From Gyrodactylus bullatarudis (lineage: Eukaryota > Platyhelminthes > Monogenea > Gyrodactylidea > Gyrodactylidae), in NCBI GenBank assembly GCA_012064415.1, contig SSNU01000165.1, positions 24,313 through 88,312 on the forward strand: a stretch of DNA of 64,000 bases, given 5' to 3'. Positions 23,801 to 35,680 of this stretch are shown here, piece by piece. The notes under the pieces are model-generated. The model was not told the origin of the DNA and did not search any database. It saw only the letters and a program-made list of their open reading frames with translations. The stretch's first letter is position 1, and each line of letters opens with the position of its first letter. Made by a program: the position numbers and the translations under genes.

Positions 23801-24395
23801 GCTTCTTATGATTGTGAATGTGTTCCTTTTTAAGTTTGATAATGCCCAAAAGGTTATTGGAAATTTCTGTCTTCAAAATTGTATTATACACTCGTAAATA
23901 GATTGAAGTTAAAATGATCAACATGATACTTTGATTCCGGAAGTAGCCCAACGGATTAGATTCGGTCAACTTCTTATCGCTAACGATAATGAAATAAGCG
24001 ATCAAGAAAGATACAAAAAAATTTTTCATTAATTTGGGCTCGTTAAGATTAACAGTTATCGTCAAGACTAGTAGCAAGCATAGGCCAAAGAAGGCATCAT
24101 TCTCCAAGAGTTTTGTTAGAATATACAAGTTTAAACCAATAAGAAATGCATTAGCCTTGGAGATTTCATCTTCATTCAAATCAGTGATGAGGAAAAATTG
24201 TATGGACAAACAAATGCCTAGCATAAAAACAAAATCATGATTTAAATAGCCCAACAAGAGACATCGCACCAACTGTATAACATAGAGAAGGGAGTAGAAA
24301 CGACTACAGTTTTTTTCAGCTGATATCCTCTGATTATCTTCAAATAGACTATCAAAGGAGAAAGAATAAAAGTCGAAACCTTTGAGTAAATTCAT
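20863..24395 (-). CDS. Adenylyl cyclase-like membrane protein, probably inactive
   Basis: Two exons, 22029-24395 and 20863-21399, join in phase (donor GTAAAT, acceptor ATACAG) to 967 residues. The layout is that of metazoan transmembrane adenylyl cyclases. A first membrane block spans about residues 30-185, a C1 cyclase domain about 215-415, a second membrane block about 560-720 and a C2 domain from about 755. C1 keeps SNDYNMAFNLQETAESNKIHIS; C2 has YLLENIAPIQYHGEE, YLRILNKILIQFD and FGSTMSNLF. Those cyclases make cAMP at the plasma membrane from paired C1/C2 domains. Here the C1 metal-binding FxDI(x)GF motif reads VIRLSGHRD, and the C2 GNxVNxASR motif is FGSTMSNLFYF, losing its Asn and Arg. 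I infer a pseudo-cyclase. A nearer acceptor (21434) would add 12 residues but spoil the C2 alignment. AATAAA on the minus strand lies just past the stop. Confidence 0.82.
21400..22028 (-). other. Intron of the cyclase-like gene
   Basis: A 629-bp phase-0 intron interrupting the C2 domain between SVSLQ and IKDFW. No repeat or other feature was recognised in it. Confidence 0.7.
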
Positions 24396-25317
24396 ATCAA
24401 AGTGTTTGATTTTATTTAATATTCATCGTAGGTGAGAATTTCATTGAAATCTTGTGAATGAAAATTATGTGCACTAAACGTAGTATAGTCTCTTTGAATT
24501 AAAAATAAGAATAACATGCGTATACTCGCGAGTATAATTCCATTTTTTAATATTAATTTTTAATAAACATCTTTTAAGCACAAGTAAATTTGTATCAGTG
24601 TATCTTGAAAAGCCATACGAAAGACAATGCCCCCTTGTAAACCATTATTTTAATTGAATGGTTATGTCCCTCTTATCCATTTTATTGTCTTCGCCTCACA
24701 TACATAAGGACTTTCTTACTCTCATTCTAATAGATTCAAAGGTTTAAAAAGGTAACTACTATATAGTCATCCATTATTTGAATATTTCTGTTCCATTATA
24801 AAATGATAAATCAAAAGCTCTGGAGTTAGTAAAATCATTGCAATAATGTAGTATGAATAATTTCTGTTCGGTTTCTCGATCAGATTCTCTTAGCAAGTAT
24901 TTTAACACCTACCGGGATAATAAATTCATTAAAATTTTATTGAAACAAGTGTGAAAAGTGGTGTTTTAATAGCATTTATGATCTTTAATGAGTTGACACC
25001 TTCTATCTCTCAAAAATTCTTAATAAACTACAAAGAATTTTGAGGTTCAGAGATACTTTGATCACGTAATTTTTACAATTTGATCTTTCTTACAGGTTTC
25101 TCTCATCATTTGTATTAAGATTCATTTTACAGTCGACATTAAAATTGATAAGAACCTAGCTCAGAAAATCATAAATTGAAAATATTATTCGAAAAAGAAT
25201 TCTGTGTAAATTCATATTCAGTTAAATGCATTAAGGATTATGTATGATCAAAAATAGACCAACTCATTATCTTATCTGAAAAGAAAAATACTACACTCAA
25301 AATCTAGATTATTTATT
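24396..25317. other. Upstream region of the cyclase-like gene
   Basis: AT-rich with no exon seen. The one marked feature is the GC-containing palindrome at 24521-24536. Confidence 0.5.
24521..24536. promoter_or_regulatory. 16-bp palindrome with CTCGCGAG core
   Basis: TATACTCGCGAGTATA is a perfect palindrome about 130 bp upstream of the cyclase-like start codon. The CTCGCGAG core is known in animals as a BANP-type promoter element. In such AT-rich surroundings it stands out, but function is inferred from sequence alone. Confidence 0.35.
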
Positions 25318-25500
25318 GACTTGAATAGTGTGGCCTAGTGGTATCTCTCTCACCTCTCATTCGGACCCCCTTCCACACCGGGCACATTGAACACTCTTTC
25401 TCTGTCCTCTTATTTGTACAACCATTATAATTCTGTATGTAAATAAAAATTTTCGATTTCAAGAAAAAATCACGATTTGCTAGGTAAATTTTTTCATTCA
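25318..25500 (+). mobile_element. tRNA-like SINE, copy 1
   Basis: The head GTGTGGCCTAGTGGTATCTC resembles a tRNA A-box region (TGGCNNAGTGG). It is followed by CTCATTCGGACCCCC and CACACCGGGCAC, then a tail containing CTCTTTCTCTGTCC and TAAATAAAAATTTTCG. The same structure occurs in reverse at 26466-26606, so it is a mobile unit rather than a functional tRNA. Confidence 0.6.
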
Positions 25501-26049
25501 TTGAAATTTTTCTACAACTTTTATTATCAAATCTATTTTCTTACAAAAATAATCTGAATTAAACTTTAATTTTTTTAATTTTATATTTAATCAATAAAGG
25601 AATCTAACAAAATTTTCTTCCACTGATAATTAGCCAAATTTAAATTTTATTCTAGTTTTGACGACATTCTCAAAAATAAGATCACTTAAGCACTTAAGTG
25701 GAGTTGAGTGTACGACTTGATGAGAGGATCTCTTTCACTGAGTAACATTAATTGCAATCCAAAATTTTATCATGTTCATGTGAAACTCATCTTAATTTGA
25801 TGTTCCTGAAGCTATTCTGGAAATAGTCTTTGCATATGCCGAAAGCAAGAAACTATTCATTTTTCAACGGAATTTAATATAACATAAATTCAAGATTAAT
25901 AAACTTTGAGATCCGTTCCATTATATTTTTCATAATTTAAATTGACCTAAATACAACAAGTACGTTTCTATTCATATAATTCTCTAGTTTTCAGCCTCTC
26001 TGGGTTTAAAGATAATGTTTTATTGTAAAAGATTTCCTCTTCTATCGAA

Positions 26050-26692
26050 TTGAAATCACCGATCTTCAATCTGCCTAAAAATAATTCTACAATTTTTGCT
26101 ATCCTTAAATTCTCAAAATCAGTAATCCTGAGAATCAAGGCTTATAAATCATTAGTGCTCACACACTTTGATTATATTTCTCCACTGCTTACAAATTTAA
26201 CTAATGAACAAGCTCGAAATATCGAGAGAATCCAAAGTAGATTTCTGTACGCACTCTACCCTGGGTTGGAGTCCTACTATGCTCGTATCTCTGCTTCCGG
26301 TCTAAATCAGTTATGTATTCGCCATTTTGCCTTAATAATTAAAAATTTTACAGAAACCTCCATAAAAATTGAACAAAATTATAATTTAAGAAACATTTCT
26401 TATCAAAATAATATTCTTCTTTCCTCCTATAACATTCTTTATGAAAAATTTGATTTGTCTAATTTGATTTTTTTTGAAATCGAACATTTTTATTTATATA
26501 CAAAATTATAAAGAGAACAGAGAAAGAGTGCCCGGTGTGGGAGGGTTTGAGTAAAGGGGTCCGAATGAGAAGTGAGAGAGATACCACTACGCCACACCGA
26601 GCTAATTGTGATAATCTTTATTCCATTAAAGCTATTATAGAACATATAAGATCAAAAATTGATTACTCTAAGTCTCTATCAAGTCTATTGAT
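26050..26692 (+). pseudogene. LINE reverse-transcriptase C-terminus, split by a SINE
   Basis: The frame at 26050-26465 encodes RIKAYKSLVLTHFDYISPLL, IERIQSRFLYALYP and NYNLRN, the C-terminal region of a non-LTR ORF2 after the polymerase palm. The residues expected next (IRSKIDYSKSLSS) resume at 26606, beyond an inverted SINE. The same protein segment occurs at 43171-43800 on the minus strand. The polymerase and endonuclease parts are missing, so this is a truncated insertion. Confidence 0.75.
26466..26606 (-). mobile_element. tRNA-like SINE, copy 2, inserted in a LINE
   Basis: Reverse complement of the unit at 25318-25500, with head GGTGTGGCGTAGTGGTATCT and tail ending in A-rich GATTTCAAAAAAAATC. 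The LINE flanks read CTAATTTGAT before and CTAATTGTGAT after, which looks like an imperfect target-site duplication. Confidence 0.65.
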
Positions 26693-27057
26693 AATCAGTA
26701 ATATTTAGTATAGAATCCGAAGCAAAGGGGTTGAGCCAGGTTTCGGTAATAAAAAACAATGAGGGCTTAAATTTATTAATGATATTAAAAAAAGTATTTT
26801 TGGCTAGTAAAGAACGAGTATTTAGTAAGAAGAAACCAGAGTCATTAACGTAAAAAATTTTCAGACTCACTAATTTGATGGTTTAGAGCAATGGAAACAG
26901 CTTCAAGGTCAAAATTAGAGTCGTCGTGACTGGAGCCATGTTTGACGCGATCATGAAGAGGAGGAAGTTTGTAAGATGCATTTTCTTTATCTTCAGAAAT
27001 TGATTGACAAGAATTAATTGGACGTAGATTGAAGAAATTGAGGATTGAGAAAGACAA
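26685..27057 (-). pseudogene. LINE endonuclease N-terminal fragment
   Basis: The minus-strand frame 26685-26870 reads NTRSLLAKNTFFNIINKFK then LFFITETWLNP, the N-terminal motifs of the AP-endonuclease domain of non-LTR retrotransposons. A second frame upstream (to 27057) may be the preceding ORF end. It abuts the plus-strand LINE C-terminus; the two are probably separate insertions. Confidence 0.65.
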
Positions 27058-28887
27058 GTTAAACCTGACTGTCTATAATTGAGTTGGAAGGTTTCCTTTA
27101 GAATACAATACGAATAAAAATAGATCCGAATTCATCTTTATTTCTGAAGCATTTATAAGTGAATAATCCAATAGAATTGATCATAGAATTGACAGCAGAC
27201 ACATTAACGTTGTAACCACTAACTATCATGCTATTTGAATTTTGCTATCAATATAGAATTCTTTCTAACAAATTAATTACGAATTAATCAACTACGAAAT
27301 ATAAAATCTATGACTATTACAGTCTTAACTGTCTAAAATCTATAATGTAACATATTCGTACGGGTTAGATTACACTAAAACTCTCCTTTATCAAGACCTT
27401 CACTAGCAATTAAAATGATTTTCTTATTAGATTCATTATGTATTAAAAAATAAAATCTTAAACGTTTGAACTGAAAAATCAACTGATTTCTTTCCCTAGT
27501 TCCCTTTTTTAATAGCTGATATTGAAGATGGTGCATTGGGTTAGTGTGTTGCCTTCACTTGCTTGGGGATCAAGATCAGTTTGAACTTTATAAAAATCTC
27601 ACATCACCTTCAATTTATTTTTATATATCATAAATAAAAGTAATTTCAATAAAATTTTTTCGTTTAAAAAACTTTTCATTATTACTATGTAATACATATG
27701 TATACTATGTATTTCTTCTTTATTTTCTATTTAAGAAAAATATCTTTTGTGGATGAAACAATTTCACCAGGTACATGAAGATTAGAGAGAAAGGGTTCAG
27801 GGAGATTAATTGGGAATGTATTAATTAAATAAAACACAAAATTATTCAATATAATCTTTCAACTAAAGAAGAAATAACAAAAGTTTCGTTAAAATCATCA
27901 AGATTGTTTTTAAATCCATTACATAATTAAATTGATCAGAAAATTTCGAATTTAATTTGTGTTTTTCAGCACTTTGTTTATTGACATAAAAATAAGATGG
28001 AAAACAGTACAGACGAATGTGGGGGGTGAATTTCAATCGTGTATGACAAGATCAAAGAAACATGAACAAGATTAGAATCTGTATTTATTTTGATAAGCGA
28101 AGAGGCTCTTATTTAATTTTCATCTGTGTTTTTTAAATAACCTATTAGCTGTTAAAAAAATAACAAATCAAATCGATTACACACACAGAACATGAGAAAG
28201 TGGGGTCCTCACAAAACATTCCAAAGAGAGGAGAAGAGTGATGGGACCCCTCTTTTTCCCCCACAAACTGCAATAAGTGGTCGTTTATTGTTAAACATTA
28301 ATTTGCGATTATGAAAAAATCCTCATCTAGATCGATCGATTTTGTCCTTGAACATAAGGGGGATTTGATTTCCAATTAATTGATCCATTATGAAATACAA
28401 TAATAAATTATTGCATAAACATAATCTAATAGAACAAAGGCGATAATAACTGTACATGAGAGGTGATAATGACATTTAAATTTCCATATTCTGGACAATA
28501 AATTGAAAATGAATAAATTGGTAAAATCCACTTATTTTTTCCCCATTACTATATAAAATATATATAATATAAATTTAAAAAATTAATGAATAAATACATT
28601 ACTATATACATACATCAAGTTTGAATATTTCGCGTCATTACAACTATAAATGCATTAGCAAATACAATACATACATCTGGAAAATATACATTAGGGTTAG
28701 AGTAAGAATATGATAGAAAAAGTACTTCATATATTATACTCGAATCCTATTGGTCGAGAATTTGTTCTGTGTGCAAGTATGGGGTGTGAAGGCAGTTGTG
28801 CGTAGATATGGGATAGAAGGGTGATTTATTTTTTCAACCAATCAAATAGCTTCATTTTATCTGTTCACACATTTCCCAATTCAAGTG
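27058..28887. other. Upstream region of the homeobox gene
   Basis: No coding sequence was seen. A weakly tRNA-like stretch (27528-27600, GCATTGGGTTAGTG) may be a SINE head. AT-rich blocks with several TAAT/ATTA homeodomain-type cores occur, but these are expected by chance here. Confidence 0.4.
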
Positions 28888-28894
28888 TATAAAA
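28888..28894 (+). promoter_or_regulatory. TATA box of the homeobox gene
   Basis: TATAAAA lies 43-49 bp upstream of the chosen ATG at 28937, so transcription would begin near 28918. This excludes the in-frame ATG at 28895 as a usual start. Confidence 0.6.
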
Positions 28895-28936
28895 GTGAAA
28901 AGGAACTTGAAAAGTTTATCATCACCTCTCATAATC

Positions 28937-31062
28937 ATGTTCTCAATTGATAACATTCTCTCATCTGACACGAATAGTTTGACAGAAAAGATACCCAATT
29001 CCACCTTCACAGACGGCGATCAGTCCAGTAGCGGCATTTTTGCTGACATTACAAACAATTCGAGTTATCCCAACTTCACCTCCAATACTGAATCAAACAG
29101 TGAACACCATTCAACCTATTCATCATCACCTGATTGCGGTTTCGAAGAACGACTAAGTGGCAATTCTTTCCTCCTAGATGGCAATCAACACCAGAGTAAT
29201 TTAGATATCTCCGCCAAATCAACCGGCCAACCATCAACAACTTCAATGTCCAGTTTGTTCCAACCATTTCCGAATAATAGACAAAATCAATTCTCGAATG
29301 CTTCCACATCAACTCTCCAAGCTAGTGAGTTTCTTTTTCTACTCGCTCAAGGTTTCCTTATTTTCAATATTTAGTATAAATAATAGAGAGTACTCAAAAA
29401 TAATAATATCTCTCACATCACTCAAAAAGAATAATAAATAAAACTATTAAGTGTTCTGTGATATGTATAAGTGGGCTTTTAAAGAAGCATTCGAGCAATT
29501 TCTACTTGGTTAATATATGTATCTATAGAGAGAACTATAAAAGAATTATAATTCAATACAAAATAATTTCCTTGATTTATTTTTTAGTGTTCCTATTTTC
29601 ATAGCATCCACCCTCATCATCACTCTAATACTTCCACTTAGAGAGAAGAATATATTAAGACAAGCATAGGCGATACTCTACTTTCAAGTCTCTCTCCATC
29701 TCCCCCACCTCCAATGATAATTCATCATCGTCATTTTTCAAGTTTTTTTCTGTCACAACTACATATACTAAATATAATAATCTCCAAACTCTACTCGTTA
29801 GTTTACCTCAGCAAAAATGTATGTACTCATCTTCTCATTATTATTTTTAATCATAATCGTCTTTGAGTAGCTATTAAAGGGACTGTTTTTTAAGAGGGTG
29901 AAAGTTGTCTTTATGCTCCCAACAACTAACATGAATCGTGTTTTTAACCAATTGTCCAATAAATTCTAAAATGAGTAATATATGTATAGGGAAGGGAGAA
30001 GAGGACTGAACATTGAAATTCTAGCAATTTCTCTTTCCTTTTTTTGGGTATTAAGACTAGGCAAGAAATAAAGTGGTATATATCAAATATATATCCATCT
30101 GAAAAAGTGGATAAGTGGAATTTTAGAGAAATCTTCAAAAAATTTCATTCTACACTTCATCAACATCATCATCATCATTTCTCTAGCCTCTCTTGTCCTT
30201 CTCTTAAACTCTATCTAGTTCTCTCAAGAAAGATTCTGAGGATGATGCTCAGAAGTAGTACTTGAATAATTAAATTTTGACTTTGAAATGATCTCAGCAA
30301 TTTTTTCTCTCTGCCTCTTATTCATTCTTCAAATCACTTAAGTATTTCATAGAATTTTTTCTCCAGTCATTTAAAGGAAAATTCATTAAATTTCTCTTTT
30401 TTTCAGAATTCGAAGATAGCTTCTTCAATCATTTAAAGAATATCCTTGGCAATAAACGATTCCCAATGAAGTTTACTAATCCAGATGAAATGCTTTTCAA
30501 GGCAAACACAACACTGTTCAATAATAACAATTCAAGTGAAGACTCAAAATTCATGGATGTCAATTTGGATTTATTTCAAAATAACAATGCTTCCATGAAC
30601 CTTAATTCAAATGGCATGCGGAAAAAGAGGACACGAGCAGCATTCTCACAGTCGCAGGTATTTGAATTAGAGAAACGTTTCAACGCTCAACGATACCTTT
30701 CCGGTCCAGAACGTTCTGAATTAGCACGAGTGCTTAAACTCTCAGAGACCCAGGTAAAAATTTGGTTCCAGAATCGAAGATACAAAACTAAGAAGAGGAC
30801 ATCAGCTGCATCGGAGACAGAACAAAATCAACCCAGTCCCTCAGAGTCCCCAATTTATTCCTACTCAGATAATAAAAAATCCTCAGAAAGTTCTTCCTTC
30901 GAGAATCAGTCGAATACTCAAGTTTTCACCGATTGGTTCACCACCCTCAATACAGCTATATCTTCTAATTTGGATAGTCAAAAGTTCCTAGACCATGATT
31001 TCAGTCAGTTCCTCGGACATGTTAAAAGCTCTTCGAATAATAAATCAGAGACAATTCATTGA
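28937..31062 (+). CDS. NK3-class (bagpipe/Nkx3) homeobox transcription factor
   Basis: Two exons, 28937-29324 and 30407-31062 (donor GTGAGT, acceptor TTTTTTTCAG), join to 347 residues. The homeodomain covers about residues 202-261. Helix 1 includes [13 protein letters not shown], then [20 protein letters not shown] and recognition helix [17 protein letters not shown]. Tyr at homeodomain position 54 marks the NK2-related group. The [15 protein letters not shown] and YLSGPER combination is characteristic of NK3/bagpipe rather than NK2 or tinman. In animals this family specifies visceral mesoderm and, in vertebrates, skeletal elements. The first residues ([10 protein letters not shown]) resemble the start of other NK proteins. 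The N-terminal half is Ser/Asn-rich and low in structure. A TATA box at 28888 fixes the start. No second homeobox was seen nearby. Confidence 0.92.
30158..30179 (+). repeat. Short CAT microsatellite
   Basis: An imperfect run of CAT triplets in the intron of the homeobox gene. Confidence 0.6.
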
Positions 31063-31555
31063 ACATCATAGCTACACCCTGAAAAACCCTAATATTGATT
31101 GTATTGATTATATTGTATGAGAATTTTTCCTTTTTCTAAAATTACTGTACCTACTGTATTCTTGATATCCTTATTGATAAATATAATATTTTTATGAAAT
31201 CGAGAAACTATGTCGTCCTGTTTATCTCAAATAATCTTAATCATATTGAGAGATTTATTATCTTTCATCCCCTTTTTAATAGAATCACTATGATTTGTTA
31301 CATTTAATAGGAAAAGATTAGCCATCCTTACATGATACACATTACAGAATATTGCTAATAATATTTCCAAGTACTTAACATGACAAAGTGAGAAGCAAAT
31401 TATTTTCTTAGTATTAAACAATAAAAGTACATTCACAGATATGAATGATAATAAAAAATGAATGGAACTCAAGTTAACAATGCAGTCTTTAAAGCCTCTT
31501 CTATCGCTGTATGACCCAGTATGCACATTATTAATGATTCTTAGCTAATTCTCAA

Positions 31556-31695
31556 TTTTCATCAAGAAATGGATTTTGATCAAAATATTTTGGAATTTAG
31601 ATTATGAAGCCTACATTCTTAGTTTGATTTATTGATGAAAAAATTGAGAATTTTGTAAAAATCATTAATTAACATCTTCATTTTAACTAGCTTTA
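31556..31695. repeat. Short foldback remnant
   Basis: Both arms survive without the centre: CATCAAGAAATGGATTTTG on the left and TTGATGAAAAAATTGAGAAT with CATCTTCATTTTAACTAGC on the right. Confidence 0.55.
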
Positions 31696-32317
31696 GTTCT
31701 TTGAGTAAATAAATGTTGTTTGGAGTTGTTGGTAATCTGTTTTGAAGAATCTTCAAAGATGTCAAACAATCTCATGGCTTGGAATTAGCTATTACTAAAC
31801 TACTAAATCAGGTTCTTATCTTCACCACGAATGAAAATCAATCATAAAATATATTTCAGATACTATTATTTTTTGGATTTAAAAAGCGATCAAGTGTGAC
31901 CTAGTATGGAAAAAAATCAACAATATAAATGCTTTTTTCTAGTTCCTAGTAAATTCCATTTAATGGCTGGCTTCAATGTTTCTCCCAATAAGATCTAGGC
32001 CAGGAATAATTTTAGATATCTTCTTGTCAGTCTGACTTGGGCTCATTAGAATTCACTTTCATATATAATATTCGTGTTCTAATACAGATTTCAATGAATA
32101 ATGTAATTAACAATAGTGGGAACAGAAGTAGACAAAGAACTCTTTGAAAATACATTTTGACTTCAAAACAAGTAGTTTAAAGTGTATTCTAATTTTGTTT
32201 TTCCCTGATTAAAAATACTGATCCCTCTGTTAGATTCTTTAAAAAAAAACAGCTGCACTTCAAGTTCTTCTTTTCAAAATTTACGCCAGATCAATTTTTC
32301 TCCAATACGGAATCCAT

Positions 32318-32460
32318 CTGCAATTAACGCCACCATCAGTCTAGATTTAATGCAAAAAAGATTTCTTGAATTTTTCCGTCGTTCACACCCAAATGCACCT
32401 CTCAGAGTTGATCAGCTACGTCATAGACACCTGGCCAGATCGATAATACTTTGTGATTAG
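32318..32460 (+). pseudogene. LINE reverse-transcriptase C-terminal fragment
   Basis: The frame reads ISLDLMQKRFLEFFRR, then RVDQLRHRHLARSIIL and a stop. This is the post-palm region of a non-LTR ORF2, from a different LINE than the copies at 26 and 43 kb. Confidence 0.6.
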
Positions 32461-34399
32461 AGAATAAATACCGAGCCGAAGTAATTGTCAGATCTTGTAA
32501 TAGACCTGAAAGAATTAATCCCAAATTTAGAAAAAATGAAGCATATCAATCTACCATAGAAAGAATACCATCTTATTTCAACGATATTTCTACATAAACC
32601 TTGATAAAAAACTGTTACTGCTTTTTCTAAAAACTTTTGAATAACTTTCTATTTTGATGTCTGTACCAAATATTTTTTTTTCATTTCTTATTAAAGATAA
32701 TTAAAAATAACTTAGCAAGATAAACTCCAAGACTAAATTTAGTTGCCAGATGAAGTGCCATGATTGAAAATTGGCCTCTTTTTTATTTGAAAAACTATTT
32801 TCATCATCTATGAAAATGAACGTGATCATGTTCACACATAAAAGCATAGTCTTACAAGTTTATTATCGTGTCACGTATTCTCTCACAGAGATAAATAACA
32901 GGGGCTGATTTTATTTTTAATATTCTTCTCATTATAACCATATTTTTAATGTTTTCCCCTCGACAACCAAGTATAAAGACCATTATTTTCATTTCTCCAA
33001 CCGATGATGATTCCAGTGTCTTATTGTTTTTTTGTTTGTCGAAATCTCAGTTTTGTATAAGCATGTATGATTTTCAAGTTTGTATTGTTCATGTAAAGAT
33101 CATACGAATCGTATATCACGACACATTTATTTCGCAAAGTTGAATAAATTCAAGACAGTTGCAGTTTATCTAATTATTCTCTCGAATAACCTGTTTCAAT
33201 CCCTTGGAATTCATACTTATGTTTGTAAATTTTTCACAATGTTCACAGATGTTCAAATTTATTTTTAACTCAAGCAGCAGTTTTTTAAAACTTAGTTTCA
33301 CATTTCTTCGAAAAGCTGATTTTTTAGATTTCAAATGGATTTCAACCCAATCTAACTACTAAATACAAATTGTTTTATTCTGAGTGATGCATAACATCAT
33401 GAATTCCTTCCCTAAAAGTTGAAAAAATATCGAATTATTGATGAACTCAATCTAACAGATAAATTTTTTCCAAGGTTCTAAAGTATTATTTACTCACTGG
33501 AAACTGGACGATATTGGAATAAATAGATTTTATTTGATTATCCGATAAAATAATTCATTTTTAGTATCTATCTGTAAACAAAAAAAGTTTCTGTATCAAA
33601 AGCTTACTTATAAGTACACGGAGTACATTCTGATAATTCGTATATTAGTTCTGGTTTGCAGGCCATTGCTTGCAAACCTCATTTTTTGTAATCAGAATCG
33701 AATTAGTTGAAGAAACCTTCTCAGTTTTTTTTGGTTTTCAAAAATAGTGACTTTCCCTATATGATTTATTTAAATGATGTTTTATCCTTAATTCAAATGG
33801 CCTGAAATTTCTATAAAAAAACAAGTATAACAAAGAAACTGCACTTGTTCAAGCTTCGCCCAATAATTCTTCCTTCTTCAAAAATATTAATTTGTTTTTA
33901 GGAAAAACATTAAAAGATTTTATGACCCTAGTATCTTACGACAAAGGGGTGATCATCGAGAGCATGGTATCTCACTTTCTAATTACTTCTCGTTGTCAGG
34001 GTAAATAAATAAGCATCAATTCCAAGACGAACAAGTTGACCATTTTTTGGGCCTAGCACATCCACACATATGTGTTGGAAGAATAAAATCATAAAAAATT
34101 TCAAATCCACGAGACGCACTATCCTCTTTCCTTAATCAACAAGGTTTTGTGTCTCTTGGTTTTATTTGGGGCACTGAAAATCTCTCATGGTTTTCTTCTA
34201 TTTGTCGGAGACACTAAAAAATTATTTTTTTGCCAAATTTTTAAGTGTACTAGAGACATGGCCTCTTATCATAGTGATGGATTGTAATAAAATATATAAA
34301 TCTAAAAAATCTTAATAAAATTCAAATTCTTTATAGCTTTATATTACATCAGTGTAAGTTTTCGGGAAAGAGAGTTACCAACATCTATTTTTCATATTT

Positions 34400-34940
34400 A
34401 CGGGGAATTGTGGCAAAGTTGATATCTTGAAGGAGCGCCAAAATCCCTATTTTTTGAACTTTTCGAGTTGGAAAATTTTGCTAATTTAAACGTGAGAAAG
34501 TGATCAAAGGATTGAGATTAGACAAAGAAATTAAATATGCTGAAACTGGTTTTGAGAATCCCCCCATAATCGTGTCAAATTCAAATTTTAATTTTTTCAT
34601 CATTTTCCCTACTTGAAAGTCGATGAAATTTGATATTTCAAGATCCCTGAAAAATGACGAATTTATCAAAATTTTAAAGATCGGTTTTCTTGTCTTATTG
34701 TGATCCTAAAAATCAACTTGAAATCAGCATAATTTTTCAACTCAAAGTTCAAAAAATGGGAATTTAGTGCTACTTTAAGATTTCAAATTTGCCATAATTC
34801 CCTTAAAAACTGATTTTTTCAAAATTTTTCTTCTCCATATCGTGAGAGTGAATCCTCGTGATCTAGATTCCAAAAATTCTTGATCAAATTCGATTTTTGA
34901 TGGAAAAATCATAATTTCCCATCTTCAGCCTAACATATAA
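34400..34940. repeat. Foldback element, third subfamily
   Basis: Very close to 57520-58120: both contain GAAACTGGTTTTGAGAATCC and CCCCATAATCGTGTCAAAT. The right arm ends CATAATTTCCCATCTTCAG; the left outer arm is missing. The minus-strand frame 34481-34669 is part of the repeat. Confidence 0.75.
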
Positions 34941-35680
34941 TAATTGTCTTCATTATTTTATTTTAAGCGTTTCAAGCCATATCAGGATTTCTCATATTAA
35001 AAAGTTTAGTCTTCCTTCAGAAAGAAACATTTTTTTACTATGAGTAAAGTTTTTTATGAATGAAAGTTAGGCATGAAATAGTATCAGTCCCTAACCTAGC
35101 ATTTTAATTGTGTTTTCAAAATTTCCGGGATAATAAAGAAGGAAATATTCAGTAAGTTGTTTTGGAAACACGGTAGAGTGTACTGATATTTCTTGTTGAC
35201 GAGTTTTTTCACCACCTAACCATAAAGACATTTAATTATTCAGACTTGCAAGGTTCCCTTTCATGAAGCATACACACAGATTCTTGTTGCTATGATCAAG
35301 AGGTTAATATTACTCTTTTGGCCTTTTTTTCTATTGACTATCCTCGAATAACACCTTTGAATATATTATCATAAAAAACAAATTTTTTATTCACACATGT
35401 CCCCAGAGAACATAAATGAATCTTTTGTATTCAAATAATTACAATTATTCTTGAATATAAGTAAGAATAGAATTTTAACCACAAGTCTATAAAAGGATAA
35501 GTCATTTTTTTATTTGTTCAATTCAACAGTTATATTTTTTGATTGTCTTAGAAATCAGACATAAACTCAGATATACTGAATACTCGATCATAAGATTATC
35601 TAATAAATATCAGACCTTGTATATCCATTAAAGATTCGATGCTTGCATTAATAACTTTTGAGTTGAATCAAAGCTAAGCC

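Larger units (their letters stand above)
31063..34399. other. Intergenic with LINE and foldback traces
   Basis: Contains a foldback trace (31556-31695), a LINE fragment (32318-32460) and a short hairpin at 33653-33680 (GGTTTGCA opposite TGCAAACC). No host exon was seen. Confidence 0.45.

Noticed and set aside
26050..27057. Twin-primed (5'-inverted) single LINE insertion
   Set aside because: The order is 3' part first and inverted 5' part after it, the opposite of what twin priming produces; two insertions are simpler.
27528..27600. Possible tRNA gene
   Set aside because: Only an A-box-like stretch is present; no B box in consensus form and no cloverleaf could be drawn, so at most a SINE head.
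29076..29312. 78-codon minus-strand frame
   Set aside because: It is antisense to exon 1 of the homeobox gene.
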